Shown here: positions 1-8,263 of the stretch, piece by piece
Position numbering within the stretch: position 1 is the first letter of the stretch
Layout: each line of letters begins with the position of its first letter
Source: Haloarcula halophila
Lineage (GTDB): Archaea > Halobacteriota > Halobacteria > Halobacteriales > Haloarculaceae
DNA length: 64,000 nucleotides
Direction: 5' to 3'
NCBI RefSeq assembly: GCF_029278565.1
Contig: NZ_CP119561.1
Location: forward strand, 62,001 to 126,000
Notes under the pieces: generated by a model
What the model saw: the letters and a program-made list of their open reading frames with translations, nothing else
What the model was told of the DNA's origin: nothing
The model's database searches: none
Made by a program: the position numbers and the translations under genes

Positions 1-1
1 C

Positions 2-412
2 ATTGCGAGTATCCTCGTCGAAGCGGGCCACGTCGTCACGTCACGCCGGATGGTTCCGGACGACTACGTCCGGATCAAGACCACAGTGAGCGACTGCCTG
101 GATCGACCGGATGTCGACCTCGTCGTGACCACAGGCGGAACGGGAGTCACCGTCGACGACGTCACTCCGGACGCGGTGAGCGAACTCTTCGACCGCGAAC
201 TGCCGGGCTTCGGCGAAGCGTTCCGATGGCTCTCGTGGGAGGAGGTACGAACGCGTATCGTCTCAACCCGTGCGACAGCGGGCATCGCCCGCGACGTGCC
301 AGTGTTCGTGCTCCCGGGAAGTGTGAACGCCGTCGAGCTCGCCACGGCGGAGATTATCAGCGAGGAAGCCCCGCATCTTGCCGGACTCGCAACCCGACAC
401 AAGGTCGAATAG
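2..412 (+). CDS. MoaB/Mog family molybdopterin biosynthesis protein (5' partial)
   Basis: The frame is open from base 2, so the N-terminus lies off the left edge; 136 residues remain. The MoaB/Mog fold is recognised from the segment ending in VSRRMVPDD-like residues (here TSRRMVPDDY), the substrate loop TTGGTGVTVDD and the later LPGSVNAVELA segment. The family adenylates molybdopterin before metal insertion; archaeal members also handle tungsten cofactor. Its stop is directly followed by the SufU-like gene at 413, so the two are probably co-transcribed with cbiL at 806. Family assignment is firm; MoaB versus MogA cannot be separated from a fragment. Confidence 0.85.
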   Translation: MASILVEAGHVVTSRRMVPDDYVRIKTTVSDCLDRPDVDLVVTTGGTGVTVDDVTPDAVSELFDRELPGFGEAFRWLSWEEVRTRIVSTRATAGIARDVPVFVLPGSVNAVELATAEIISEEAPHLAGLATRHKVE

Positions 413-802
413 ATGCAGGGTTCTAAAATGTATCAGGAGGTAATCCTGGATCACTACCGTAACCCTCGAAGGTGGGGCCGCCTCTCGCCGGTTACCTTCT
501 CGCACACTGGCGAGAATACCTCCTGTGGCGACGAACTCACGTTTGATCTCAGACTCGCCAAGGACGGTGAGACGATCGAAGAGGTCACGTTTACTGGAGA
601 AGGCTGTGCGATCAGCATTGCGAGTGCGAGCCTGCTCGCCGAAGAACTCCCAGGAATGACGCTCTCGGAGGTTCGTGACCTCGACCGTGAGGACGCCCTC
701 GATCTCTTGGGAATCGAGCTGACGCCGATGCGCGTCCCGTGTGCTGTGCTCGCGGAGAAAGTGGTTCAGGACGGTATCGAGAGCCACGAGGAGGACACGT
801 AA
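413..802 (+). CDS. SufU/IscU-type Fe-S cluster assembly scaffold
   Basis: 129 residues, usual for the NifU-N/SufU domain. The three scaffold cysteines are visible: SCGDELTFDL around residue 38, GEGCAISIAS around residue 63 and RVPCAVLAEK near residue 109, with the aspartate after the first. The family accepts sulfur from a cysteine desulfurase and assembles or relays Fe-S clusters; in Bacillus SufU is a zinc-dependent sulfur acceptor. The ATG at 413 follows the previous stop without a gap; an internal ATG at 428 is an alternative start. The location next to a cobalamin gene and a zinc importer is unusual for a SUF scaffold. Confidence 0.85.
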   Translation: MQGSKMYQEVILDHYRNPRRWGRLSPVTFSHTGENTSCGDELTFDLRLAKDGETIEEVTFTGEGCAISIASASLLAEELPGMTLSEVRDLDREDALDLLGIELTPMRVPCAVLAEKVVQDGIESHEEDT

Positions 803-805
803 CCG

Positions 806-1471
806 ATGACGCTCTACGGAATCGGGCTGGGACCGGGTTCGGCGGACCTGCTCACGGTTCGCGGCAAACGACGACTCGAATCGGTCGACGTCGTCTACTC
901 ACCGGGACGACTGTCACGGCGCGTCGCAGCCGAGTACGTTTCCGAATCGAAACTGAGTGACCTCGAGTTCCCGATGACGACCGATCCCAAAGAACTCCAG
1001 GCAGCGTGGGAGACGGCGGCCGCGGAAGTCGCGCCGAAAGCGCGAGAGGCCGACGCGGCGTTCGTCACGCTCGGCGATCCCTGTATCTACTCGACGTTCG
1101 GGCACCTGCGTCGGACGCTTCGCGAGCAGCATCCCAGCATCGACATCGAAGTCGTTCCTGGTGTCAGCAGTGTGACGGCGTTCGCTTCGGTCCTCGGGGT
1201 CGACATCGACGCTGGCGCTGAACTGACGCTACGCGAGGCGACCGACGGCGAAGCACCGATCGGTCCGAATCGGTTGATCCTGTTCAAAGTGACTGACGCA
1301 CCGACGACCTACGAAAAGATGACTGAAGCAGGGTACGAGGTGACGTTCGGACGGCGACTCTTCATGGATTCGGAAGAGGCCCTCGTTACGAACGATCCCG
1401 GTGAGGTAACTGATCGAGACTACTACACGCTCGCGTACGCAGAGAAACGGGAGGCGACCGGGTCTGCGTGA
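806..1471 (+). CDS. cbiL: Cobalt-factor II / precorrin-2 C20-methyltransferase
   Basis: 221 residues of the tetrapyrrole methylase fold. The N-terminal loop LYGIGLGPGSADLLTVRG, the central VTLGDPCIYSTFGHL loop (SAM and substrate site) and VVPGVSSVTAFAS are typical of CbiL/CobI. It uses S-adenosylmethionine to methylate C20 of the corrin precursor on the way to cobalamin. It starts 3 bp after the SufU-like stop, so it closes a three-gene operon. No other corrin gene is in the window. Confidence 0.9.
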   Translation: MTLYGIGLGPGSADLLTVRGKRRLESVDVVYSPGRLSRRVAAEYVSESKLSDLEFPMTTDPKELQAAWETAAAEVAPKAREADAAFVTLGDPCIYSTFGHLRRTLREQHPSIDIEVVPGVSSVTAFASVLGVDIDAGAELTLREATDGEAPIGPNRLILFKVTDAPTTYEKMTEAGYEVTFGRRLFMDSEEALVTNDPGEVTDRDYYTLAYAEKREATGSA

Positions 1472-1519
1472 TGGGCGGACGCTGTCGGTCGTCCGGGGTA
1501 GGACCAACGTGAAGTGTCC

Positions 1520-1654
1520 TCAGGCGATGACGCCGAGGGTTTCTAGTTCTTCGGTGGAGTATTCCGTGCGGAGTTCTTCCATCGAGTGTTCTTCGAGAAC
1601 CTCCGCTCGCTGTTCGTCACTCATCTCGGTCAACTCGCTGAAGCAGTGGCACAT
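1520..1654 (-). CDS. 44-residue CxC-containing small protein
   Basis: A minus-strand frame of 44 residues starting ATG at 1654. The N-terminus MCHCFSELTE carries a Cys-x-Cys pair with a histidine between, followed by a strongly acidic, helix-rich remainder ending LETLGVIA. The composition (Glu/Ser/Leu, no rare residues) and position between cbiL and znuA, facing away from znuA, make it a likely real gene. I do not recognise a family. A CHC head on an acidic helix could bind a thiophilic metal such as zinc, which would suit the location; this is inference. Confidence 0.6.
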   Translation of the reverse strand: MCHCFSELTEMSDEQRAEVLEEHSMEELRTEYSTEELETLGVIA

Positions 1655-1874
1655 TGCAACCGTATCTGGGTGCCACAGCTACTAAATGCCTGTTAGCACG
1701 CTTCTCGGACTTATGTAATACGGAATCTGAGGTAGCAACGATTAGCAATTCCAGAGCCCACGTTAGTTATTCCGGCATCGGTTAGTAAGTCCCTCCCTCA
1801 CCTAGATAGAGATTATTAACTCTACCGCACAAAATCATAGCTCTTATTATCTAGTCTATCAGTGTTAACAACAG
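1655..1874. promoter_or_regulatory. Divergent AT-rich promoter region before znuA
   Basis: 220 bp between the small CxC gene and znuA, much richer in A/T than the flanking genes. It holds several TATTAA and TTATTA tracts suited to archaeal TATA boxes, the 11-mer TATTAACTCTA at 1814-1824, and GTGTTAACAAC just before the znuA start, containing the self-complementary core GTTAAC. A closely related TGTTAACAA on the opposite strand lies in the cobW/FAD-oxidoreductase gap near 16360. No gene is seen here. Confidence 0.6.
1814..1824 (+). promoter_or_regulatory. Candidate metal-responsive element, 11-mer TATTAACTCTA
   Basis: The sequence TATTAACTCTA is 50 nt upstream of the znuA start. The identical 11-mer, in the same orientation relative to its gene, is 52 nt upstream of dppA (13889-13899, minus strand). 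It sits within AGAG-ATTATTAA-CTCT, a partly symmetric block. Shared sequence plus shared spacing suggests a common regulator site or upstream promoter element. Confidence 0.5.
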
Positions 1875-3464
1875 ATGCCTCGATACACCCGACGACGACT
1901 CGTCGCAACTGGAATCGGATTCACCACCATCGGCTCCCTCGCTGGCTGTCTCTCGAACGACGCCAGCTCTAATGATTCAGGTGGAGCCGGGCCGGAAGCC
2001 CAGTCTTCGTTCTTCGTATTCGGGGACTTGGCCAGTCAGGTTGCAGGCGACACTGCGACCGCAGAGACGCTCGTCCCGATCGGCCAACACGGCCACGGGT
2101 GGGAGCCTGGCTCCAAAATACAGGGAACGATCCTCGAATCGGATCTCTTCCTCTACGGGATGGAGGGATTCCAGCCTTGGGCTGACGACCTCGTGACGAG
2201 TCTCCGTGACGACGACGCCGATGTCGACATCGTCGCTGCTGGTGCTGGTATCGACCTCATCGAAGGCGGACACGACCACGGTCACGAAGAAGACCACGAG
2301 GGGGAACACGAGGAAGGCCACGAGGAAGGCCACGACGGCGAAGGAGAACACGGCCACGACGAACACGAAGAGGGAGACCACGAGGAGCACCACGGCGAAT
2401 CGGTCCCGTGGGAGTGGGTTGGTCTCTACCACCTCGAAGCTGGCACCTACACGTACACGTTCCACGAGGGCCCTGATCCGAAGATGCAGCTAGCCGTTAT
2501 CGCAACCGAAGAGGGCGGCGACCACGGCATTCACCACGTCGAGGAGACCGCAACCACCCTCTACGGCGACCACGACACGCACACACCGGTAGAAGGCGGA
2601 GAGACCCTCACGCCGTCCAGTGAGTCACTCTACCACCTCCAGTTCGCGGATTCCGGCGAGACGACGTTCTCCCTCGATATCGAAACGGAGGGCCACTACG
2701 TACTCTTCGCCCAGCACGCTCCCGCGGAGTTCGACGCGACGCTCACCAACAGCAGTGGGTCGGCCATCGAACCCGAAGTGACCGAGACTGCCGGCGAATA
2801 CGGACACGAGGGCGATGGCGAGCACGAAGGTGAACACGACCATGAGAGTGGAGAGGAACACGAAGGCGAGCACGAGGGAGAAAACGAACACGAAGGCGAG
2901 GAGGGACACAACCACGACCACTCCGGCGGAACGGACCCGCACTTCTGGCTAGACCCGGAGCGAGCGAAGCAGGCGGTCGACAACATCCGGAGCGGGTTCG
3001 TCGACGTCGACAGCGACAATGCCAGTGCCTACGCCGAGAACGCCGAGTCGTACCGTAATCGTCTAGACGAACTCGACGAGTCGTTCCAGTCCGCGCTGGA
3101 GGGCGCCTCGAAAGACGTCGTGTTTGTCGCGGGTCACAACGCCTTCCAGTATCTCGGCCAGCGCTACGGATTCGAAGTACAGACGCTGACGGGACTGTCA
3201 CCGGACGACCAGCCGACGCCGAAGGATATCGAGCGGGCCCAAGAGATCATTGCCGAGCACGACCTCCAGTACGTCTGCGCGGATCCGCTCGAATCCCAGA
3301 CCGCGGCGAACCAGCTCGTCGAAGAAACCGACGCCACCGAAGTCCTGCCGCTGACGCCGATTCCCGGACAGACCCAGGAGTGGGCCGACGAGGACTGGGG
3401 CTATGTCGAGATCATGGAAAACATCAATCTCGAGACGCTGAAGCAGGCCCTCGACGCAGAATGA
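1875..3464 (+). CDS. znuA: ZnuA-type metal-binding lipoprotein with two His-rich loops and an inserted domain
   Basis: 529 residues, well above the usual roughly 300 for ZnuA. The N-terminus TRRRLVATG plus the lipobox SLAGC (Cys25) indicates a Tat-exported, lipid-anchored protein. Residues about 35-130 are the first ZnuA lobe (QHGHGWEPG). A first His/Glu-rich stretch (about 130-175) is followed by an inserted beta-rich segment (about 175-305, WEWVGLYHLEAGTYTYTF), then a second His/Glu-rich stretch (about 309-350) and the C-terminal lobe starting DPHFWLDPERAKQAV. The family delivers zinc or manganese to an ABC permease; the His-rich loops favour zinc. The zinc ABC ATPase and permease follow downstream. 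Confidence 0.9.
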   Translation: MPRYTRRRLVATGIGFTTIGSLAGCLSNDASSNDSGGAGPEAQSSFFVFGDLASQVAGDTATAETLVPIGQHGHGWEPGSKIQGTILESDLFLYGMEGFQPWADDLVTSLRDDDADVDIVAAGAGIDLIEGGHDHGHEEDHEGEHEEGHEEGHDGEGEHGHDEHEEGDHEEHHGESVPWEWVGLYHLEAGTYTYTFHEGPDPKMQLAVIATEEGGDHGIHHVEETATTLYGDHDTHTPVEGGETLTPSSESLYHLQFADSGETTFSLDIETEGHYVLFAQHAPAEFDATLTNSSGSAIEPEVTETAGEYGHEGDGEHEGEHDHESGEEHEGEHEGENEHEGEEGHNHDHSGGTDPHFWLDPERAKQAVDNIRSGFVDVDSDNASAYAENAESYRNRLDELDESFQSALEGASKDVVFVAGHNAFQYLGQRYGFEVQTLTGLSPDDQPTPKDIERAQEIIAEHDLQYVCADPLESQTAANQLVEETDATEVLPLTPIPGQTQEWADEDWGYVEIMENINLETLKQALDAE

Positions 3465-3682
3465 GCGACACCACGTCTGGCGACACGGAACCGGAGTGGG
3501 ACGGGAACGCCGAGCCCGGTCCGTCCGAGAGCCCTCGTTCGGGATTGATGGCACTGGTTGTCGGCCCTGCGGAGAGACCCGTCTGTACGATCTATCCGCC
3601 GGACGTGGCTGTTCCGTATCGGACGACGACCTGGATTACGGCGTACGGGAACTCGTTCGTCGACCTCGACGACTACCGATGA
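3461..3682 (+). CDS. Small conserved haloarchaeal protein inside the znu operon
   Basis: 73 residues; its ATG overlaps the znuA stop (ATGA) and its own stop overlaps the znuC start, so it is translationally coupled on both sides. Residues 30-73 hold the recognisable part: a PVCTIYPPD stretch, then TTWITAYGNSFVDLDDYR. Small halophile proteins ending in a similar TWITA...SFVDL motif are known as a domain of unknown function (I recall DUF7511, not verified). No membrane segment or signal is visible. Its coupling within znuABC hints at an accessory role in metal import. Confidence 0.7.
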   Translation: MSDTTSGDTEPEWDGNAEPGPSESPRSGLMALVVGPAERPVCTIYPPDVAVPYRTTTWITAYGNSFVDLDDYR

Positions 3683-4452
3683 CGACAGCAACGACGGAGA
3701 GGGAACGGGCGGGAGACCCTCTCATCAGCGTCGACGACGTCACATTCGGCTACGGAGAGATCCCGGTTCTCGAGTCGGTGTCGATCGACGTCGAACCCGG
3801 ATCCTTCCTCGGACTGGTCGGGCCGAACGGCAGCGGCAAGAGCACGCTGCTCGACCTGATGCTCGGTCTCCGACGGCCCGACAGTGGAACGGTTTCGCTG
3901 TTCGGCGAACCCGCCCACGAGTTCGACGCCGGTGAGCGAATCGGATACGTCGCACAGGACGCGACGAAGGCGGCGCGCGATATGCCGGTCACGGTTCGAG
4001 AAGTTGTCGAGATGGGGCGGTACCCGCGGCGGCTCTTCGGCCGATTCTCGACAGCGGACCGGCGAGCGGTCGAGGAGGCGCTGGAACAGGTCGGAATCAC
4101 AGATATCGCGTCTCGTCGAGTCGGCCGACTGTCCGGTGGCCAACGACAACGGGTCTTCATCGCCCGTGCGCTCGCCTCGGAGGCCGACCTGCTCGCACTC
4201 GACGAACCGACGGTCGGCGTCGATGCCGAATCCAGAGAGGAGTTCTACAGCCTCCTGCACGACCTGAATGCGACCGGGCTGACCGTCATCCTCATCGAAC
4301 ACGACATCGGGGTCGTCACCACCTACGCGACGGATATCGCGTGTCTCAACCGCGAACTGTACTTCGACGGTGACCCCAGTACGTTCGTCGAAACGGACGC
4401 CCTCGCGCAAGCGTACGGGACCGATCAGCACGTCCTCCACCACGACCACTGA
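3679..4452 (+). CDS. znuC: Zinc-type ABC transporter ATP-binding protein
   Basis: 257 residues. Walker A is GPNGSGKST near residue 47, the ABC signature is LSGGQRQRV near residue 150, Walker B is LLALDEP and the switch histidine lies in LIEHDIG. It closely follows the layout of metal-type (ZnuC/MntB) ATPases. The ATG at 3679 overlaps the preceding stop; longer in-frame starts upstream would read through the small gene in another frame and are not needed. It powers uptake with the permease at 4455. Confidence 0.9.
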   Translation: MTTATTERERAGDPLISVDDVTFGYGEIPVLESVSIDVEPGSFLGLVGPNGSGKSTLLDLMLGLRRPDSGTVSLFGEPAHEFDAGERIGYVAQDATKAARDMPVTVREVVEMGRYPRRLFGRFSTADRRAVEEALEQVGITDIASRRVGRLSGGQRQRVFIARALASEADLLALDEPTVGVDAESREEFYSLLHDLNATGLTVILIEHDIGVVTTYATDIACLNRELYFDGDPSTFVETDALAQAYGTDQHVLHHDH

Positions 4453-4454
4453 CC

Positions 4455-5510
4455 ATGATGCAATCCTCCTCACTTGACGCAGGCGTGCCGTTCGACGAAG
4501 TGACCGCTGTCCTATGGATCGGTGGCATACTCATCGACGGCGTCGAGTGGTTCCTCGACCACATCTTCGGTCCCGGAATGGACGTGTTGGCCGACCTGCT
4601 CGGCACACCGATGCTTGGATATCCCTACATGCAGCGAGCCTACCTCGCTGCGGTATGTATCGCTGTCATCGGCCCGATCGTCGGGACGTTCCTCGTCCAT
4701 CGAGAGATGGCGATGATCGGCGACACCCTCGCACACACAGCCTTCGCCGGCGTCGCCGTCGGACTGTTCCTCAATTCGGCCCTCTCGCTCACGCTGTCCC
4801 CGCTGCTCACCGCGTTCGTGGTCGCAGTCGTCACGGCGCTGCTCGTGGAGTTACTCGTCGAACACGCCGGGGCGTACAGCGACACCTCGCTGGCGATCGT
4901 CCTGACGGGCGGGTTCGCCGTCGGCAGTATCCTCATCACTGCAACCGACGGTGGCATTGCGGTCGGCATCGACGCCTACCTCTTCGGCAGTCTGGCGACC
5001 GTCTCGACGGAGAACGTCGGGATTCTCGTGTTGATGAGCGTCCTCGTCGGCAGCCTCGTCACGCTGGCGTATCGGCCACTCCTGTACGTCACGTTCGATG
5101 CGACGGCCGCCCGCGCGGCGCGACTGAATGTCCGCCTGTACAAACGCCTCATGGTCGTGCTCACGGCGATGGTCGTCGTTAGCGCGATGCAGATCATGGG
5201 CGTCATTCTGGTCGCTGCGATGCTTGTCGTTCCGGTCGCCGCCGCGGCGCAGGTCGCCGGGAGTTTCAAGCAGTCTATCTGGTTGGCGGTCCTTGCTGCC
5301 GAGTTCGCGGCGATAGCCGGTGTGACACTATCGTACGTCTATGGAATTGCGGCCGGTGGCTCGATTGTCGTCGCGGCGATTGCTGTGTACGCTGTCGCCC
5401 TCGGCTTCCAGGGGCTGGCGCATCGTCTCCCAACCGTTCAACGGCTCCGAAGCCAACGGCCCGGACAGACCCGAGAAGGACTCGAAGCCGACGGAGGCGA
5501 GCGAGAGTGA
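4455..5510 (+). CDS. znuB: Zinc-type ABC transporter permease
   Basis: 351 residues with about eight or nine hydrophobic spans and the ABC-3 family pattern: FLVHREMAMIGDTLAHTAFAG after the first spans, a long hydrophobic run, and the later IMGVILVAAMLVVPVAAA. The C-terminal 40 residues are hydrophilic. The start lies 2 bp after znuC. Together with ZnuA and ZnuC it forms the importer in the cytoplasmic membrane. Confidence 0.9.
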   Translation: MMQSSSLDAGVPFDEVTAVLWIGGILIDGVEWFLDHIFGPGMDVLADLLGTPMLGYPYMQRAYLAAVCIAVIGPIVGTFLVHREMAMIGDTLAHTAFAGVAVGLFLNSALSLTLSPLLTAFVVAVVTALLVELLVEHAGAYSDTSLAIVLTGGFAVGSILITATDGGIAVGIDAYLFGSLATVSTENVGILVLMSVLVGSLVTLAYRPLLYVTFDATAARAARLNVRLYKRLMVVLTAMVVVSAMQIMGVILVAAMLVVPVAAAAQVAGSFKQSIWLAVLAAEFAAIAGVTLSYVYGIAAGGSIVVAAIAVYAVALGFQGLAHRLPTVQRLRSQRPGQTREGLEADGGERE

Positions 5511-6799
5511 CCGTCGACGGACTGGACACCGATCACACGATGAGCGGGCCAAAGTCCTACGAGTACGTGATCATCGGTGGCGGTATTCACGGAACGTGCC
5601 TGGCGAACTATCTCCTCACCGAGGGAGCGTACAGACACCAGGACCTCTGTCTCGTCGAACCTCGCGAGCAGTTACTCGCGTCGTTCGAGACCAAGGCTCG
5701 TCAGTGCGGAATGCGAACGCTCCGGTCGACGTTCGTCCACCATATCGGCACAGAGCCGTTCTCGCTTGAATCGTTCGCGGAGGGGGCAGGTCGGGAGGCC
5801 GAACTCGTCTCGACGGAAAACTATCCAAATCGACCGACGCTGGAACTCTTTCTCGACCACGCTCGAAACGTCATTGACCGGCGTGGTATCCACGAGTGTC
5901 ACCTCCAGTCGAGGGCGACGGGAGTTACCAGGACTGGGGCAGGCGATCGACTCGAAGTACAGACGGATGCTGGGTCGCTCGAAGCTCGCCACGTCGTGTT
6001 AGCCATCGGACTCGGTGGCTCGCGAACGCTCCCCACGTGGGGGACGTCACTCCCGGACGACGCCCCGCTCGTTCACGTCTGGTACGACGAGTTCGACCCG
6101 ACGACAGCAGCGGAATTTTCGGGGCCGACGTTCGTCGTTGGGGGCGGTATCACCGCTGGGCAACTTGCCTGCTGCCTCTCGGAACACACAGACGTGACAC
6201 TCCTTTCGCGTCACGACCTCGATATCGAACTGACCGAAGCCGACCCGTACTGGATCAACTGGCGACACATCGAACAGGAGATTCACACGCTCCCGCCGGG
6301 GTCGAAGGCCCGTCTTGACCGGATTCGGGCCGCCCGCAACGACGCGACGATTCCGCCGTACGTCGAACGTCGACTGGACGAAGCCCGTGACTGTGACGAC
6401 CTCGAACTCCGACGCGGCGAGATCGCGTCTGCATACGCGACAGACGAGGGATTACTGGTGCGGTTCGACGACGGCACGACCGCAACGAATGCACAAGTTG
6501 TCCTCGCGACCGGACTCGATCCAGTCCCAGAGCATCCATTAGTCGGATCCGTCGCCGAGTCGTTGTCACTCGAGCGCGGGGCTGGCGGCTTTCCCGTCCT
6601 CGACGACCGGACGCTCGCGTGGCGAGGGACCGATGGCAGCCGTTCTGCGGTGTACGTTTCGGGAGCGCTCGCAGAACCCAGCGTCGGTCCTTTCGCCCGG
6701 AATATCGTCGGTGCTCGTCGAGTCGCAGAACGGCTCCTCGCATCAGGAGCCGGGGCCGGTTCACGGGGAGTACCGTCGGCCCCCAGAGGAAGGTCCTAA
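5507..6799 (+). CDS. FAD-dependent oxidoreductase of the znu operon
   Basis: 430 residues from a GTG at 5507 that overlaps the znuB stop; an ATG at 5540 (MSGPKSYEY) is an equally good start. The first dinucleotide fold is VIIGGGIHGTCLANYLL, a second is FVVGGGITAGQLACCLS near residue 210, and ATGLDPVPEHPLVG marks the end of the NAD(P)/FAD part. It resembles FAD/NAD(P)-binding proteins related to N-hydroxylating flavoenzymes, but I cannot name the substrate. Tight coupling to znuB suggests work in the same metal-limited state, for example making or reducing a metal ligand; that is inference. Confidence 0.75.
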   Translation: MTVDGLDTDHTMSGPKSYEYVIIGGGIHGTCLANYLLTEGAYRHQDLCLVEPREQLLASFETKARQCGMRTLRSTFVHHIGTEPFSLESFAEGAGREAELVSTENYPNRPTLELFLDHARNVIDRRGIHECHLQSRATGVTRTGAGDRLEVQTDAGSLEARHVVLAIGLGGSRTLPTWGTSLPDDAPLVHVWYDEFDPTTAAEFSGPTFVVGGGITAGQLACCLSEHTDVTLLSRHDLDIELTEADPYWINWRHIEQEIHTLPPGSKARLDRIRAARNDATIPPYVERRLDEARDCDDLELRRGEIASAYATDEGLLVRFDDGTTATNAQVVLATGLDPVPEHPLVGSVAESLSLERGAGGFPVLDDRTLAWRGTDGSRSAVYVSGALAEPSVGPFARNIVGARRVAERLLASGAGAGSRGVPSAPRGRS

Positions 6800-6800
6800 G

Positions 6801-7184
6801 ATGCCTTCGAACGACCTCACGCTCGCCTTCTCGTTACAGGCACTCGAGAAGCTCGCACGACCGAAACGAGCATTCGAAGACGCCGCAACGTGGACCAGCT
6901 ACATCGGGATCGTCTCCTCGGAGTCGTCCTTCGTCGAACGACGGCGAGTACGAGAGGCGGGATACCCCCAGGACTTCTTATCGGGTCCGCGTTCAATCGA
7001 AGAGGCACTCTCGAGTCTTCGAAATCACTTCGAGACGGAACGGTACGTGTTCGTCGGGACGGACGAGACCGACGGGATCGTAGAGACAGTGCCTGAGTGG
7101 TCCTTCCAATCACTGACCGACGCTGCAACGGCTGCGGACTGGCGGCTTGAGAGTGCGTCAACAGTTGATGACGATTGGCCCTGA
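6801..7184 (+). CDS. DUF7124-like small protein, copy 1
   Basis: 127 residues starting ATG at 6801, one base after the previous stop. Conserved blocks are DLTLAFSLQALEKL at the start, AATWTSYIGIVS, ETERYVFVGTDE and TDAATAADWRLES. The copy at 19409-19819 has the same four blocks in the same order, so they are paralogs. Each copy ends a putative metal operon. I recall this halophile family as DUF7124; function unknown. No membrane span. Confidence 0.75.
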   Translation: MPSNDLTLAFSLQALEKLARPKRAFEDAATWTSYIGIVSSESSFVERRRVREAGYPQDFLSGPRSIEEALSSLRNHFETERYVFVGTDETDGIVETVPEWSFQSLTDAATAADWRLESASTVDDDWP

Positions 7185-7226
7185 CAGAGAAGGGGAGTTC
7201 CAGCGAACTCTCGGCGAGCTATTCGC

Positions 7227-7379
7227 TCAGTGGTTCTCGTGGATGTGGTCGCGCAGCGCGTCGGTCTCCTCGAACTTCTCGTCGCACTCGGCACACGTGT
7301 TGTGGTGAAGCGCGACGTGCTGGGTCACGCCAGCAGCGCTCTGGAACTGTGCATCGCAACTGGAGCAGGTGTACGACAT
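7227..7379 (-). CDS. 50-residue two-finger C2H2 zinc-finger protein
   Basis: A frame of 50 residues from ATG at 7379. Two ligand sets are visible: YTCSSCDAQF followed by HVALHH, and NTCAECDEKF followed by HIHENH, each a C2H2 finger with two residues between the cysteines. Haloarchaea encode many such tiny zinc-finger proteins, several of unknown role. It is convergent with the preceding gene and sits just beyond the znu operon, so it could be a zinc-dependent sensor or store; that link is only positional. Confidence 0.8.
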   Translation of the reverse strand: MSYTCSSCDAQFQSAAGVTQHVALHHNTCAECDEKFEETDALRDHIHENH

Positions 7380-7539
7380 TACATTAACAACTGAGGCCCT
7401 GAGTCACTAAAAGGGTTATTAAAAATGAAGTCAGTAGAATTGCTACGCAGTATTAATTCGCTCACCAGAATAACTAACCGCCCACCAGACGGTTCTACAT
7501 AATACGTTCCGAGAGAATGCGTCGGCGTCGGCTTGTAGT

Positions 7540-8235
7540 TTACCTCGACCCGAAGAACGTTCGCATATATTCGTTTGCGTACTCGACACGGTGTCGTCGT
7601 TCGCTATGGTCGATCTCTTCGACGCCGACCGGCACCTCGCGGTCGTATTGTTCGTAGTAGCCTTCGGGTGCGACCCAATCGTTGTAGAATTCGGGGTCGA
7701 CTTCTTCGACGATCTCGAGTGCCACGCGGGCACCGTCGCCTGCGTTGACGATCGCCTGGTGGTGGGTGTCGGTGATCCGGCCAGCGGCGTACACGCCGTC
7801 GACGTTGGTCTCCCCTCTGTCGTCGGTCGGAACCACGGAAACGGAACCACAACCGGATTCGGGCACCGTCTCGACGTCCAGCGCTTCGAGATAGTCGCCA
7901 TCGGACCAGGAAGCCGCAAGTAGTCGATCGGTGGTGATCGACCCTTGGTCGAGCGTGAGAACGAAGCCGCTCTCCGCGACCGCTGCAGAAGCAACCGACT
8001 CCTCAATCATTGTACAGCCCGCCTCGCGAGCGTGTCGTTTGACCAGCTCCAACAACGACTGGGGTTCGACCCCTGCCGGAAAGCCGAGGTAGTTCTCGAC
8101 GAACGCACATTTCTGGAGCGTCGAACGGCCGTTCGATACGACGACGGTGTCGAGCCCGGCCCGGCTACAGAACACTCCGGCCGAACAGCCCGCTGGACCG
8201 CCGCCAACAATCGCTACGTCGTAGTTCTCAGTCAT
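7540..8235 (-). CDS. Thioredoxin-reductase-like flavoprotein lacking the NADPH domain
   Basis: 231 residues from ATG at 8235 (MTENYDVAIV). The FAD fold VAIVGGGPAGCSAGVFC and the closing GVYAAGRITDTHHQAIVNAGDG match thioredoxin reductase, but the middle NADPH-binding domain and its redox Cys-x-x-Cys pair are absent: the chain runs from the first FAD half directly to the second. Residues 180-231 form an extra charged tail (DPEFYNDW...). Short proteins of this sort are found in halophiles; electron donor unknown. The much longer upstream extension of the frame is read through the ABC gene and is rejected. Confidence 0.75.
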   Translation of the reverse strand: MTENYDVAIVGGGPAGCSAGVFCSRAGLDTVVVSNGRSTLQKCAFVENYLGFPAGVEPQSLLELVKRHAREAGCTMIEESVASAAVAESGFVLTLDQGSITTDRLLAASWSDGDYLEALDVETVPESGCGSVSVVPTDDRGETNVDGVYAAGRITDTHHQAIVNAGDGARVALEIVEEVDPEFYNDWVAPEGYYEQYDREVPVGVEEIDHSERRHRVEYANEYMRTFFGSR

Positions 8236-8263
8236 CGTTTTCAGTGAATCTGACAGTTGCGTT

